From: Adiantum capillus-veneris
Taxonomy: Eukaryota > Streptophyta > Polypodiopsida > Polypodiales > Pteridaceae
DNA: 64,000 nt
Assembly: GCA_014529385.2 (NCBI GenBank)
Contig: CM043968.1
Location: forward strand, 130,443,018 to 130,507,017
Reading direction: 5' to 3'
Shown: piece after piece, positions 53,566 through 63,810 of the stretch
Layout of the letters: each line of letters opens with the position of its first letter
Numbering within the stretch: the first letter of the stretch is position 1
Made by a program: the position numbers and the translations under genes
The notes under the pieces: model-generated
What the model was told of the DNA's origin: nothing
The model's database searches: none
What the model saw: only the letters and a program-made list of their open reading frames with translations

Positions 53566-53792
53566 TGTTACCATATACATGTGGTAGTGACGTGTGTGAA
53601 CACACTTAGGACCGCCGGGGTATTTTTCCCCTCACTAGGAGTTCTTTTCTCCCATGCATTGTATATACGTCCATCATTCTCGGGCTATCCATCTTTCCAT
53701 TGCATACTAAGTAAAACACTCTCTTTTGTGTGCCTTGAGCTTCCTTCATGTCTCCAAGATGTGTTGTTTTTTTTGCAACCCTAATTCCAACA
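53566..53792 (+). repeat. Cop-E 3' LTR
   Basis: 227 bp, TGTTACCATATACATGTGG...AATTCCAACA, preceded by purine-rich GAGGTGGAACT. Homologous to the Cop-G 5' LTR at 60374-60602, which confirms both boundaries. Confidence 0.85.
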
Positions 53793-53884
53793 AGAAAGGT
53801 TAGCTTAGATCTCTAAATGACCTAGGACTATGTGTTTCGCATAGATTGCCATGGACTAACCATAGTCATGGTTACCGCCTATTT

Positions 53885-54138
53885 GATGTACTTTTGGACA
53901 CCAAATTTGTCTCCTGAAATGTGGTGCTCTTTTGTTCTTCCAAGTGGTTTTGTTGTGGTGCTCTTTCCTTTTTCCAAGTGGTTTTGATTGAAGAACGCTT
54001 AACCTTTATGAATTAACTTATTGGAATTGAGAGGAATTATACAAAGGTATTACTTGTTCTGATGTACTTTTGGTGGCATGGGACACCAAAAAAATTTCTC
54101 GACATGTGGTGCTTTTTCATTTTTCCAAGTGGTTTTGA
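53885..54138 (+). repeat. Dispersed direct repeat, three partial copies
   Basis: The block TGTGGTGCTCTTTT...TTTCCAAGTGGTTTT occurs at about 53920-53951, 53955-53985 and 54105-54137; the first and third are each preceded by GATGTACTTTTGG...GGACACCAAA. No coding seen. The remainder of 53793-54548 is AT-rich with nothing recognised. Confidence 0.7.
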
Positions 54139-54549
54139 AGAGGAGCATACACTTCTATGGACAATCTTACAAGAACATCTATGAGATGATACGTTGTGGT
54201 TTATACTTTGCCCAAAATTTATAGCAAGTTCTCTCAACACATCATGAAACTATGAATAAATTGTATAGGTAAAGAAATTATTTTTTACCTAATTTGTCTA
54301 AAATAAAAATTATGGGGCTTCACTAACCATAGATTTGATTAGAAACCCATAGGGGCTTCAGTACTAACCATATTGTACTAACCATATTTTTTCTACTATC
54401 GCTACTACTGGCTCTACTTTTAAAAAAGTCTGATACTCTCAAAGATACCCTCCCCAGATCCCCCCGTTGTGTGATCGTCTGCAATCTCATGCTCACAACA
54501 AGATTGCGCCAGCCAGCAGACACGTCGTCAGGCCTTGCTACATAGCCAT

Positions 54550-54551
<2 letters not shown>

Positions 54552-54591
<40 letters not shown>

Positions 54592-54681
54592 CAAACTCAA
54601 GTGGAGACAGAGTTGCTTCCCAAGGTAGAGGCGAGATTTGCAGGTAGGGCTGCCCTGCGAGAAAGAGGCTTCGTGAACAAG

Positions 54682-54717
<36 letters not shown>
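54552..54717. repeat. Facing (GA)n and (CT)n tracts
   Basis: (GA)n at 54552-54588 and (CT)n at 54684-54717 are complementary arms ~95 bp apart. A transcript could fold into a GA/CU hairpin, or the pair may reflect an inverted duplication. Confidence 0.85.
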
Positions 54718-54718
<1 letters not shown>

Positions 54719-54720
<2 letters not shown>

Positions 54721-55895
54721 CTTTGATACAGACAGTTTGCATGCCGGCCACCTCCAACTACTTGTTCTTGTTCCACGTATGCATGCGTCCCTCTTCATAA
54801 ACCCTTCTCCTTACAAGGATCTCGCAAGATTCTTCTCCATCTTTTTCAAAATGTGCAAGACATGAGCAAATAGTGAGAAATTTTACCATGATTGACGAGT
54901 GAGAAATTTTGGATGCTATATATTTTTGCCATAAGAATTGGTATTTTAGCTTAAAATTCAAGGATTAAAAAAAAAAAAAAGGTAAGTCTCGTAGGAGTAT
55001 CATCATCTTTTTCCCAAAGCCTTGGAAGAGACTTTCTCGAGGATTTTATTTCCCATTAGATTACGGATCTAGTGTTAACGTGTGCTTGTTTCTTAGGAAT
55101 GTGAGACTTGGGTTCCAGTACATGTAACTTTCATAATGAATAGAAGTGAGCTGAATGGGATTAGCATATGAGCATAATAATGAAACCAAGGTTTTAAGCT
55201 ATTGATAGAAACCAAGGGCCATCAAGTACCAGACCTTGTTTGGTTTTTCCTGTGTAGTACGTCCCATATGCTATTAGATGTCGTCTATATGTCAAATACA
55301 TGGGTTCTAGGGATGCGACAACAAAATTGGGATCTAGGGATTTGCAAGCCACCCCCCTAGCGCTTGCGTTTTCCACCTACTACTACTACACAAGCCCATT
55401 GGGAGCAATATTCTATCATATAATGTGGCAATTTTAGGGACTTTCTAGGCCCGAACGTGGCATATTCGTGGGGGAGCAAGCTATTTTGACGTCCGACGTA
55501 ATAATTGAGGTCATATCTACAAGAAAATTTGGGGATGTGCGGAGAAAGCTATTTTGGTTTATTAAAAGAAAGTCATAAGTCTATTTTACGAACCAATTAT
55601 TATTTATTTATGGCTTGTTGAGACTAGTCAAAATCACCTATCTTTTAAAATAAGTACCAAGTGATGCAAGTAGTTTGCAAACTCCTTAAGACTTGGGGCA
55701 AAAACTAACTCATTTAGAGATTGTAGCATTGCCTTGATCACAAGCTAAATGAGTTAGATTTAAATATAACAAGGTTGAATATCCTTCCTACTTAATAGGA
55801 AATGTTGAGAGGCCAATTTTGCAAGACAAAAGCCTTGTGTTTTACTACTGCTTAGCCACCAATCTTGAATAGACTATGAGAGCAAGACACCCTTA
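54719..55895. other. AT-rich intergenic stretch
   Basis: No long frame, LTR, or repeat was recognised. Contains a 14-base A-run (54967-54980). Confidence 0.5.
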
Positions 55896-56131
55896 ACATT
55901 AGGCACCACCACCACAAGAAGTTTTGGACAAATTCTACAATAATTCCCACATTGTGACTTACCTCAACATCACGAGCTTCTGTGAGGGAGGCGCCGCATA
56001 CCGGCCCCCAATCGTACCTAGCTGGGTATGCGGCGCCTCCCTCACAGAAGCTCGTGATGTTGAGGTAAGTCACAATGTGGGAATTATTGTAGAATTTGTC
56101 CAAAACTTCTTGTGGTGGTGGTGCCTAATGT
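55896..56131. repeat. Perfect 107-bp inverted repeat with 22-bp loop
   Basis: Left arm 55896-56002 and right arm 56025-56131 are exact reverse complements, with a spacer at 56003-56024 (GGCCCCCAATCGTACCTAGC...). Any RNA through it would form a 107-bp perfect duplex. A diverged third copy of loop plus part of the right arm follows at ~56149-56203. The two mirror-image short frames in it are the same sequence read on each strand, not genes. Confidence 0.95.
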
Positions 56132-56617
56132 GCCGGTGATCCCCTGCCCCCAATCGTACCTAGCTAAGTATGCGGTGCCTCTTGAGCAGAAGCTCATGAT
56201 GTTATTCATTGTATGAAACACACGGGAAAAGACTCCATTTTCCTACATAAGAAAATTTCTAGATCTTCTTGTGCACTGATAGTGCTAAAACATATAAGTG
56301 CACACAAGTACACAACAAGCACCACAGCTAAAAGTTCCATTAAGCCTTACCATCCATGCAACTTATATAGGCTACCACACATGCACAAGGTTTTGATTAG
56401 GTCGCAAGAGGGAGATCTTGACCAAGGCTTGAGCCACGGCAGATGACGCTGCGAGAAAATTTTAGACTTATCTATTTTCCGTAGTATATATTAATGGACC
56501 TCTCTGAACAAGGTCTTGGAAGCAAAGAGTTGGATTACAAAGTATATTATTGGGATGGTCACACCTTTCTCACAAAATAAATCAAGCCTTCAACAGAGAT
56601 TCAAAAGAAAAAAGTAA

Positions 56618-56623
56618 TTTATT
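56618..56623 (-). terminator. Putative poly(A) signal of the LTPG gene
   Basis: AATAAA on the minus strand about 160 bases after the stop codon of the lipid-transfer gene. Position is typical for a plant 3' UTR; not proven. Confidence 0.4.
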
Positions 56624-56783
56624 CAACTTCAATACTCCACAGAGAAAACTCTGGTACAAAATTTGACTATCTGGACCAATGGTGAGATGGGTGGGGAATG
56701 ACATCACACTAAAACAAGATAAATTAGTGAAGTCATTGAAGTTTAGATGATCAGAAATTTACAAGTCAAAGCTATATTTGCAT

Positions 56784-57400
56784 TCAACACCATCCTCTTA
56801 TGAAGTGTACAAACATTGTCGCACCGAGTAAGATTGTGCCAACCTGGATTCGGACAGAGGCAGATCCCGGTGCTGGAGCAAGCGCTGGCCCAAGAGCTGA
56901 TAAAAAGGCAATTCCTTACTAAAGCTCAACAAATTGTGTTCGTTGATTGTTGTGAGCATTATATGAGAATAAACACAAACACTTACTCTTGCCTTATACA
57001 GAAAACAGAAGAAAATATTTTATGAATGAGGAAAAAAAGATATGAGCATACCTAAACAATTGGAGACCTCAACTGGAACCTCGACATCGCACGCTTCTAC
57101 AATTTCCACGATCCGCGACTCATTTACATTTATGTTACCGGCTCTTGCATATTGATCGAGTTGGCAAAAGCAACTTGAGGTGTTGGATGCCGCCACGCTT
57201 CGCAACGGATCGCAGCATGCAGAGTCCGGTGTCGTACTATTATTTGCAATCACATAAGGCAAGCATGGTTGTAACTTGAGAAGTTGGCTCTGGCAATCAG
57301 CCTGTCCTTGGGCTACGGGTACACCGGCGGGTGTTTGAAGCACCATCAACAGAGCTACAGCAAAGGAAAGGGGAATCCGATTGGAGCGCAAGCAAGCCAT
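56784..57400 (-). CDS. GPI-anchored non-specific lipid-transfer protein (LTPG-like), two exons
   Basis: Exon 1 is 57400-57052 and exon 2 is 56896-56784, with a 155-bp intron (57051-56897; GTATGC...TTTTTATCAG, phase 1). The product is 153 residues. Residues 1-34 are a signal peptide (LSFAVALLMVL core). The eight-cysteine motif is at C36, C46, C62-C63, C77, C79, C104 and C115, spaced as in nsLTPs. Potential N-glycosylation sites lie at N53/N54, N73 and N93. Exon 2 gives a Pro/Ala linker (LGPALAPAPGSAS) and a hydrophobic tail (VGTILLGATMFVHFI), as in GPI-anchor signals. The family carries lipids or cuticle precursors at the plasma membrane and wall. Unspliced reading would end after SFFPHS. It is the only clear host gene here; no breaks seen. 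Confidence 0.85.
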
Positions 57401-57448
57401 ATTGAAGATACAAGCAAGCTGCAGAAATTTATCAGGGCCTTAATGAGG

Positions 57449-57453
<5 letters not shown>

Positions 57454-57484
<31 letters not shown>

Positions 57485-57522
57485 ACTCACTCACTCACTC
57501 ACACTCACACACACACATACAC
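57454..57522. repeat. (CT)n-(ACTC)n-(CA)n compound microsatellite upstream of LTPG
   Basis: On the gene's strand this is a (TG)n/(GAGT)n/(GA)n block ending ~50 bp before the ATG, probably within the 5' UTR or core promoter. GA-rich 5' leaders are common in plant genes. Confidence 0.9.
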
Positions 57523-57616
57523 ACGTACCTGTGGTGGGATGGCGAAGCCGAGTAGTGTAAACACGACACCGTGGAAGCTATTTAGCGAAAGAGCGAGCTA
57601 TAAAGATGATCGACTG

Positions 57617-57666
57617 CATTTAGAAAGTGAAGTTGCTCTTCCATGCAAGTCCACACTTTCTAAATG
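57617..57666. repeat. 13-bp perfect inverted repeat upstream of LTPG
   Basis: CATTTAGAAAGTG (57617-57629) and its complement (57654-57666) with a 24-bp spacer, about 220-270 bp before the gene's ATG. Could be a regulatory site, a small hairpin or chance. Confidence 0.6.
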
Positions 57667-57669
57667 TCT

Positions 57670-58160
57670 TGTCACTCAGCTTTAATTCTTTTTTATTTGT
57701 GAGGCTCTTTAGGAGCGGTTCCTATAGAGTCTAGACCATAGGCGTAAAGGAAATCAAGCACATTTAAGGGAGCACGCAAATCTCATGCAAAAGTTGCACA
57801 GGTATTATGGTCGTATGTATGCTACACATGTAAATGTTTTCTTGTCTTGCACAAGACTTCTTTTGTATGGTCAAGCACAAAAGTTTCTTCCATCAATTTT
57901 GGCATCTGATGTTCGGATAGGTTATTGTTCATTGCGGTGTTCGTTAGCTCCTCTCTACCATTAACAGCTCATAATTGAGCTCTTAATATCTAGACTTCCC
58001 TAACTTGGGGTTTGGGTACCTTAGGTATCTCTGTGTGAGTAAAATAATCTTCCTCTCATATCTAGCTTATTATGGTAGAGATCGGGTATTTCGTAAATAC
58101 AAGGCTAGTATCGTCAATGAAGTCCCACACATGTCACATTTCATAAGAAGACCAGGCTGG
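57670..58160. other. Unassigned stretch
   Basis: No confident gene. A plus-strand run near 57770-57930 has some coding-like codons but stops in each frame. Nothing further recognised. Confidence 0.3.
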
Positions 58161-58161
58161 C

Positions 58162-58162
<1 letters not shown>

Positions 58163-58222
<60 letters not shown>
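58163..58222. repeat. (GA)n microsatellite
   Basis: About 60 bp of GA repeats. Confidence 0.95.
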
Positions 58223-58225
<3 letters not shown>

Positions 58226-58456
58226 CTGCCCTCCCAACTTCACACAATTGCCTTCGGCAACAGCGAGTTGCTGAATTCACACTCCTCCACAATGGAAATC
58301 AAAAGCCAAAAGTGTCATCACACATTGGGTCTAGCTTCTGCTTCCTCACGAAGAGAATTGAGGCCTATGCCAATTGACTCACTGTCTTAAAGCATAATTG
58401 CAAGTGCTTGCTAAATAGACCAATCTTGAATTCATCATTATGTGAGGACCATAGCA

Positions 58457-58458
<2 letters not shown>

Positions 58459-58510
<52 letters not shown>
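58459..58510. repeat. (GA)n microsatellite
   Basis: About 52 bp of GA repeats. Between 58223 and 59023 apart from this tract no gene was recognised. Confidence 0.95.
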
Positions 58511-58514
<4 letters not shown>

Positions 58515-59021
58515 TTAGAGCTAGTGTACTCCAAAAGGGAAAATAGCATGTAGGCCACAACAAGTAGCATGTGTCTATAATGTGTAGCATGAGTGAGAAG
58601 CATGTGTTAGGGAACTCTATGTAAGAGGTTGTATCTATGCACATAGGGGTGAATGCTAGTATGCTTGGGTTTAGGGATTGGTTACATAGAGTGTAAGCTA
58701 AAGAATTTTCCCAATAGAAACCCCCATAAGCTAAAGCTTACATGAAAAGCATGGATGCTAATAAAGGAGTGAGAGATACCTCTCCCTAGGAGTCTGTTTA
58801 AGAATTATACAACCTACACTTTTATACAATTTCAATATACATCAGAGTTGCGTAAGCATTTGTATAGGGGAGGAGTTCTCAGTGCCTGGCCTAGCATGGG
58901 GTTTAAGCCATAAGCTGGATTGCATCTAGAGGTACCTAGCGACTAGTACTATCCTTGCATGTGTAGGAATGAAAGCGTACTCAAGAAAATGACCGAGTGG
59001 AGGATGAATATATGTATATAC

Positions 59022-59023
<2 letters not shown>

Positions 59024-59084
<61 letters not shown>

Positions 59085-59092
59085 AGAGAGAG
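59024..59092. repeat. (AC)n-(AG)n compound microsatellite
   Basis: About 57 bp of AC repeats followed by 12 bp of AG repeats. Confidence 0.95.
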
Positions 59093-59412
59093 AAGGGTAA
59101 AATAGAGTGTATAGAGACACAAGAGAATGAAAAAAAAGAATCTTTAAATGTCCCATTTAAATGAAACAAGCAAACCATGAATTAATGCAATGACAAAATC
59201 TGGGTATGCCATAATTTCAAAAATATAAAGGACTAAGTGAAAGCATCGAACCCTTTGTGGGATCGACCGGTCCACCAATCTACTTTGGCTCCTACTACGG
59301 ACAAAGAGAATCACTTCGCCGTGAGCACCTCCAACCTACGTGAGTCGGGATATAACCCGAGGCCGCTTCATCTCCCTCCATGAACTCGAGCTTTGAAAGG
59401 ATTCCAGATACT

Positions 59413-59549
59413 GTGGTAGAACCTAAACACCAACCGTACCAGTTTAGGTGCAATATTTGCTCGGTACCACATTCTAGATACTTGCAAGTGGTAGAACCTA
59501 AACACCAACCATACCAGTTTAGGTGCCATATTTGCTCGGTACCACACCC
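59413..59549. repeat. 75-bp tandem repeat with internal foldback
   Basis: Two units (59413-59487, 59488-59549 partial). Each holds ACCTAAAC...GTTTAGGT as hairpin arms within outer GTGGTA...GGTACCAC arms. Unit 2 differs from unit 1 at a few bases. The rest of 59550-60373 shows no gene or repeat I can name. Confidence 0.8.
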
Positions 59550-60373
59550 GGTGTTTAGGCAAAGCCAAGGTAAGATCTTCGATGCATTAGCAGTGTAGGT
59601 CATTCAATTCTCGACATGCTAACTGTGTAGATGAGCCTAACAAAAAGAAGATATATGAAACACCCCCGATCTAGCAAAGCCCTATGCCATCGACCCTTCC
59701 ATCTAAAGCTAAGCAATGTAGGTGATCCTAATCTTGTCTCGACACTGTCATGAGAAACATAACATATGAGTCCAATCAAAATAATATCTTGCATATGTAC
59801 AAACAATCATTTTTAAAGAAATCAGACTGTTCATAGTCTCTACTCTTGCACATCTATCATAATCCATCAAAACCACTTCATAATCCAATCCAAATATAAT
59901 AAACCATGATCCAATCCCATCACATGGATGAGTGTTTTACCCTACTTTGGGTGATACACATCCAACCTGCAAAACCATTTTAGCATATAACATGGTTGTA
60001 AAAATTTCAGTAGCACAACCATAACAAAAAATATATATCCAATAGCTACACCGGCTTCCACAATCAAATATCACGACCAAATCCATGAGGGATTCCATTT
60101 CTTGACCATAAACCATATTCCTCACTAAACCAACTTCCACACTTGGAGTTTTGACTATACACGTTATAGTCAAGTAGAGTCAGCACACACAACCCTTAAG
60201 GAATGAATGTTTATGCATAAAAAGAAGTCTAACCAACGACTAAAATTAATCTCAAAATCCCATTTTGATAATTTTTAATAATGCATAAGTGATGTACTAT
60301 GAAAGCACCTCACCCTCCTTGCACATAGAGCTACTTTTAACCTAGAAGGGTGGAAAGCAGTACATGCATGTAA

Positions 60374-60602
60374 TGTTATCATATACATGTGGTAGTGATG
60401 TGTGTGAACACGTTTTGGACCTCCAGGGCATTTTTTCCCTCACTAGGATGTTTTTTCTCTCGTGCATTACATATATGTCCATCACTCTGGGGCTATCTTA
60501 TCTTTCCATTGCACACTAAGTAATACACTGTCTGTTGTGTGCCTTACGCTTCCTTTGTCTTCTCCAAGATGTGTGTGTTTTCTTGCAACCCTAATTCTAG
60601 CA
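60374..60602 (+). repeat. Cop-G 5' LTR
   Basis: 229 bp, TGTTATCATATACATGTGG...AATTCTAGCA, homologous to the Cop-E 3' LTR. The primer site follows immediately. Confidence 0.85.
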
Positions 60603-60603
60603 A

Positions 60604-60616
60604 TTAGTATCAAAGC
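60604..60616 (+). other. Cop-G primer-binding site, initiator-Met type
   Basis: TTAGTATCAAAGC is close to the copia consensus TGGTATCAGAGC and sits one base after the LTR. Confidence 0.7.
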
Positions 60617-60963
60617 AAAGTTGCGCCCTCCCGGACTTAGTCATCAGCAGCTCTAGCATATGCCTGCTCACTTTCTCCGATTTTTGTGAGCTTTGGCGAG
60701 TGTCAGTAGGTCAAAAATACCTCAAGAAAGCTCGTAGAGCCAGGTCTACTCACATTTTATATTCGGGCTCATTTCGACCTTCGTTTCCACTACAAGCAGT
60801 GCTACGCAGGCAATTTTGTCATTTTGTGCACATTTTGTCAATACCATTTTCTGCATAATAGGTCCCTTACAATCTTCTACGGTTTGTGCTATATAGCACA
60901 TGTTGTTCCCGCTTCATTCCTCCTCTTTTCAGGCAATTTTCACATCAGATGCAGCATTTTCCA

Positions 60964-61875
60964 TGGCGGAAAACAACACAGATGTGTTCAAGATGTTTGC
61001 TGCTGAGGACAGATTGGACATGGGGACAATTACCCTATGTGGGCTTATATGATGCAACATGTCCTTGTGTCAAAGGTCATTTGGAATATTGTGTAGGGCA
61101 TTGGTGTATGTCCTGGTTCAGAGGATGTAGGCGATGTTGAGGATGTTGCAGGTTTTGGTGGTAGGATTGCTGCTGCCAGAGAGCTATTTTGCCTACGGCT
61201 GAGCAAGCTCGTTGGGATGTAAAAGATCGGTAGGCTCATGCTTTGATTGAATTGTCTGTGAAGCGCACTATTACTCCTCATATTCGTTCAACAAATCTAC
61301 AAAACTGGCTTGGGATATTCTAGCTGGTCTTTATGCAAGTCACAATGAGGCTAAAACTGCATTGCTGCGTAAAGGTCTGGAGTCAAAGATTATGCATGAG
61401 GAAGATGAGATGGACATTTTCCTTGCTGGTGTCAAGGATATCAATGAGCAACTTATTTTTTCAGGTGAAGTCATTTTTGGCAGTTCCCTTGTGCAAACCG
61501 TTCTTGATGCTTTGCCAGATTCTTACCAGACTTTTGCTAATTCTTGGAGACATTAGCATTAGCAAGTTTGATGCATTACGCACATTGCTCCTGCAAGAGT
61601 CACTTTACAAAAAAAAAAAAAGGATTGGACAGCGTGCAGTTGAATAGGCCTTTATTGCTGCTCAAAGAAAAGGTGGTAACAACAATGTAGCCACTTCTCA
61701 TGGTTCCTCTGCGAGTGGAAATTTTTTTGTTCCTAATGCTTCTGCTGACATGTCTAGGAGTTTTGATGAAAAGGGCAAAAAGAAAATGCGTTGCCATTAT
61801 TGTAAATCTAATGATCACTTGATCAAGTAGCGTCCAAAATTGAAGGCAAAAGAGGCTAAGAAGAAAGAGGTTGGA
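60964..61875 (+). pseudogene. Cop-G gag (UBN2 type), frameshifted
   Basis: ATG at 60964 begins MAENNTDVFKMFAAEDRLD, then the frame shifts. Later blocks are SVKRTITPHIRS, LAWDILAGLYASHNEAKTAL and MDIFLAGVKDINEQLI with VQTVLDALPDSYQTFANSW (61362-61556). The CCHC knuckle CHYCKSNDHLIK (~61790) is followed by TAG in place of the Gln codon before the last Cys. Multiple breaks. Confidence 0.8.
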
Positions 61876-61883
61876 TCAACTAC

Positions 61884-63810
61884 ATGGTCCAATACAAGTG
61901 CAACTATTGTGGAGTCTTCTGTGAGAGGAGTGATACTAATGTAGATGCAGAGTGGGGTTTTAGTGCTGAGTGTACTTATGATCCTGTTGTTCATGATGCA
62001 TGCATGTCTAATGTTGTAGATTCACATGTGTGGTATTTTGAAAGTGGTGCTACAAAGCACATTACCTCACATTGTGGTTTGTTTACCTCTCTTGAGTATG
62101 TCCCTCATGGCAATTCAGTCACTTGTGCCAACAACGCCTCTTATCCGATTCAAGGAGTTGGAAAGATTGTGCTTACTGTTGCAAATGGCAGTTCTTTCAC
62201 ACTTGTTGATACATTGTATGTACGTGGGATCAAGAAGAGTATTGTGTTTGTATATGCACTTGCTACACTTGGTTTTGTAGTCAAATCTGTGGATGACAGA
62301 TGTAAGGTACATGATCTCAGTTTTGGTGATGAAATTGTTGCATCTCGCATTTTAGGTTATGGATTATATAAGCTCACTTTGTATGACAAGTGTAGATAGA
62401 ATTTCACAAATGTTGTTGTGGATTCTAAGGTTATTTCACATGCAAAACTTTGGCATGCATGTTTTGGGCATCTGAATTTTACCAGTTTACTTTGTTTGCA
62501 GAAACATGATATGGTTGCTTCTTTGCCGCCTCTTAAAGCACCTGCCAAACATGTTTGTGAAGGCTGTATTTCGGGTAAGATGTAGCGTTCCAAGTTTCCA
62601 AAAGATGGTTCAGTTAGGACCACATGCAGATTGTAGCTTGTGCATAGTGATGTTTGTGGGCCCATGCAAAATTCATCCTTGGGCAATTACCTCTACTTCA
62701 TGACTTTCATTGATGATTACTCTAGGAATGCATGGGTATATCCTCTTAAATCAAAGTCCAAAGTGTTTATGTGCTTCAATTTTTTTTTGGCTATGGATGA
62801 CAATGTCTCAAAATGTACTATGGGCACCCTCCGTTCAGATCGAGGGGGGGAACATGAATTTAATGCATTTCTGGCTAATCGTGGGATAAAACACCAATCT
62901 TGGGGGGTTCACCATTTAGTGCCCCCTATAAAACGTGCGTTCGTGGGGTATTAAAAAAACCCTTTTTAACATGTCTGAATGAATAAAATGACCCCTTATA
63001 TTGAATATAAAAACCCCTTATTTTAATGTATCTTTGTTGAATTGCCTAATTTTTCTGCATTTTAAAACCCCTCCTTTCAAACTCACATAACATTAACATG
63101 ATTACATAGTGCACCCCCCGAGACACCAAAGTACAGTGCCTTATATGCTTCAGCAAAATGGTGTTGCTGAGAGGAAAAACATGTCACTTACAGGAATGAC
63201 ACAATGTATGGTCAAAAGTCAAAATTTGCCGCATTTGTTTTGTCTTGAGGCCATCACGTGTTCCATTTATGTACTTAACAGGTGTCCTACAATAGCTTTG
63301 CACTCTACATGGCTCCTTATGAAGCATGGCATGATAGAAAGCCTTCTATTGAACACATGCACATTTTTGGTTGTTTGGCTTATGCTTTGGTGCCACAAAC
63401 GCAACACAGAAAATTGGATGATTACAGTGCTGAAAGCAAAGGTTACAGGTTGTATCATCCACAAACAAAGCATATCTTGGTTTCATGGAATGTTTCGTTT
63501 GTGGAATATTTTGTTCAGCCTTATGACAATAATGCTCACAGGACATTTATGACACTTTGTTGCCTCTTTTCAGTGACGGAAGTTCGAATGTAAATTCCAA
63601 CGAGAAAAATGTACAACGTATTGGGGTTTCTGAAAATGTTATAGATTGGCCTATTATTGATGCAAATGTACATGATGTACTTGATAACAAAAGGGCTGAG
63701 AATGAGCAGGCTAGAGGTATGCCAAATTGGTTGGTGCATACTTTGCATGATAGTAAATTGGATGCACCTTTGTTTATTCGTACTTGTTCAGGTTCTCGCC
63801 ATGCATCTTA
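61884..63810 (+). pseudogene. Cop-G protease and integrase, split by MITE
   Basis: 61884-62399 holds the protease, with active-site box FESGATKHITS: the catalytic Asp (DSGA in Cop-E) is Glu. After TAG, LWHACFGHLNFTSLL and CEGCISGKM follow, then another TAG. Integrase DVCGP and TLRSDRGGEHEF keep two catalytic Asps. The MITE interrupts at IKHQ. Coding resumes at 63131 with LQQNGVAERKN (catalytic Glu), CLEAITCSIYVLNRCP and YEAWHDRKPSIEHMHIFGC, and ends in the spacer before RT. Confidence 0.8.
62899..63122. mobile_element. 224-bp MITE in Cop-G integrase
   Basis: Imperfect terminal inverted repeats CTTGGGGGGTTCACCAT and CTCGGGGGGTGCACTAT (right end, complement). Flanks ACACCAAT (62891-62898) and ACACCAAA (63123-63130) form an 8-bp duplication with one mismatch, as for hAT elements. 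AT-rich interior, no coding. Integrase homology breaks and resumes at these points. Confidence 0.85.

Larger units (their letters stand above)
46622..53792 (+). mobile_element. Cop-E: Ty1/copia element, 5' truncated, with two insertions
   Basis: Gag C-terminal part (46622-47145), protease (from ~47146), integrase (47526-49800), RT and RNase H (49974-53490) and 3' LTR (53566-53792), all plus strand. Interrupted by a TIR element in integrase (47980-49303) and a small LTR element in RNase H (51222-53057). The 5' LTR and early gag are missing. Same family as Cop-G and the fragment at 1-707. Confidence 0.88.
60374..63810 (+). mobile_element. Cop-G: Ty1/copia element, 3' truncated, with MITE
   Basis: 5' LTR (60374-60602), primer site, leader, gag (60964 on), protease and integrase to ~63810. 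RT and RNase H are absent: homology with Cop-E stops within the spacer before RT (SGSRHAS), and unrelated sequence follows. Same family as Cop-E and the fragment at 1-707. Confidence 0.85.

Noticed and set aside
55965-56000. Possible miR390-like word in the palindrome arm
   Set aside because: Only a loose similarity (AGCT...GAGGG...GGCGCC) with several mismatches and shifts; not enough to call the hairpin a MIR390 gene.
55924-56139. Two mirror-image ORFs both starting MDKFYNNSHIV
   Set aside because: They arise because the palindrome gives the same sequence on both strands; they are short and match nothing known.
57737-57960. Possible coding exon near 57.7-57.9 kb
   Set aside because: Stops in all frames and no recognisable domain or splice structure.
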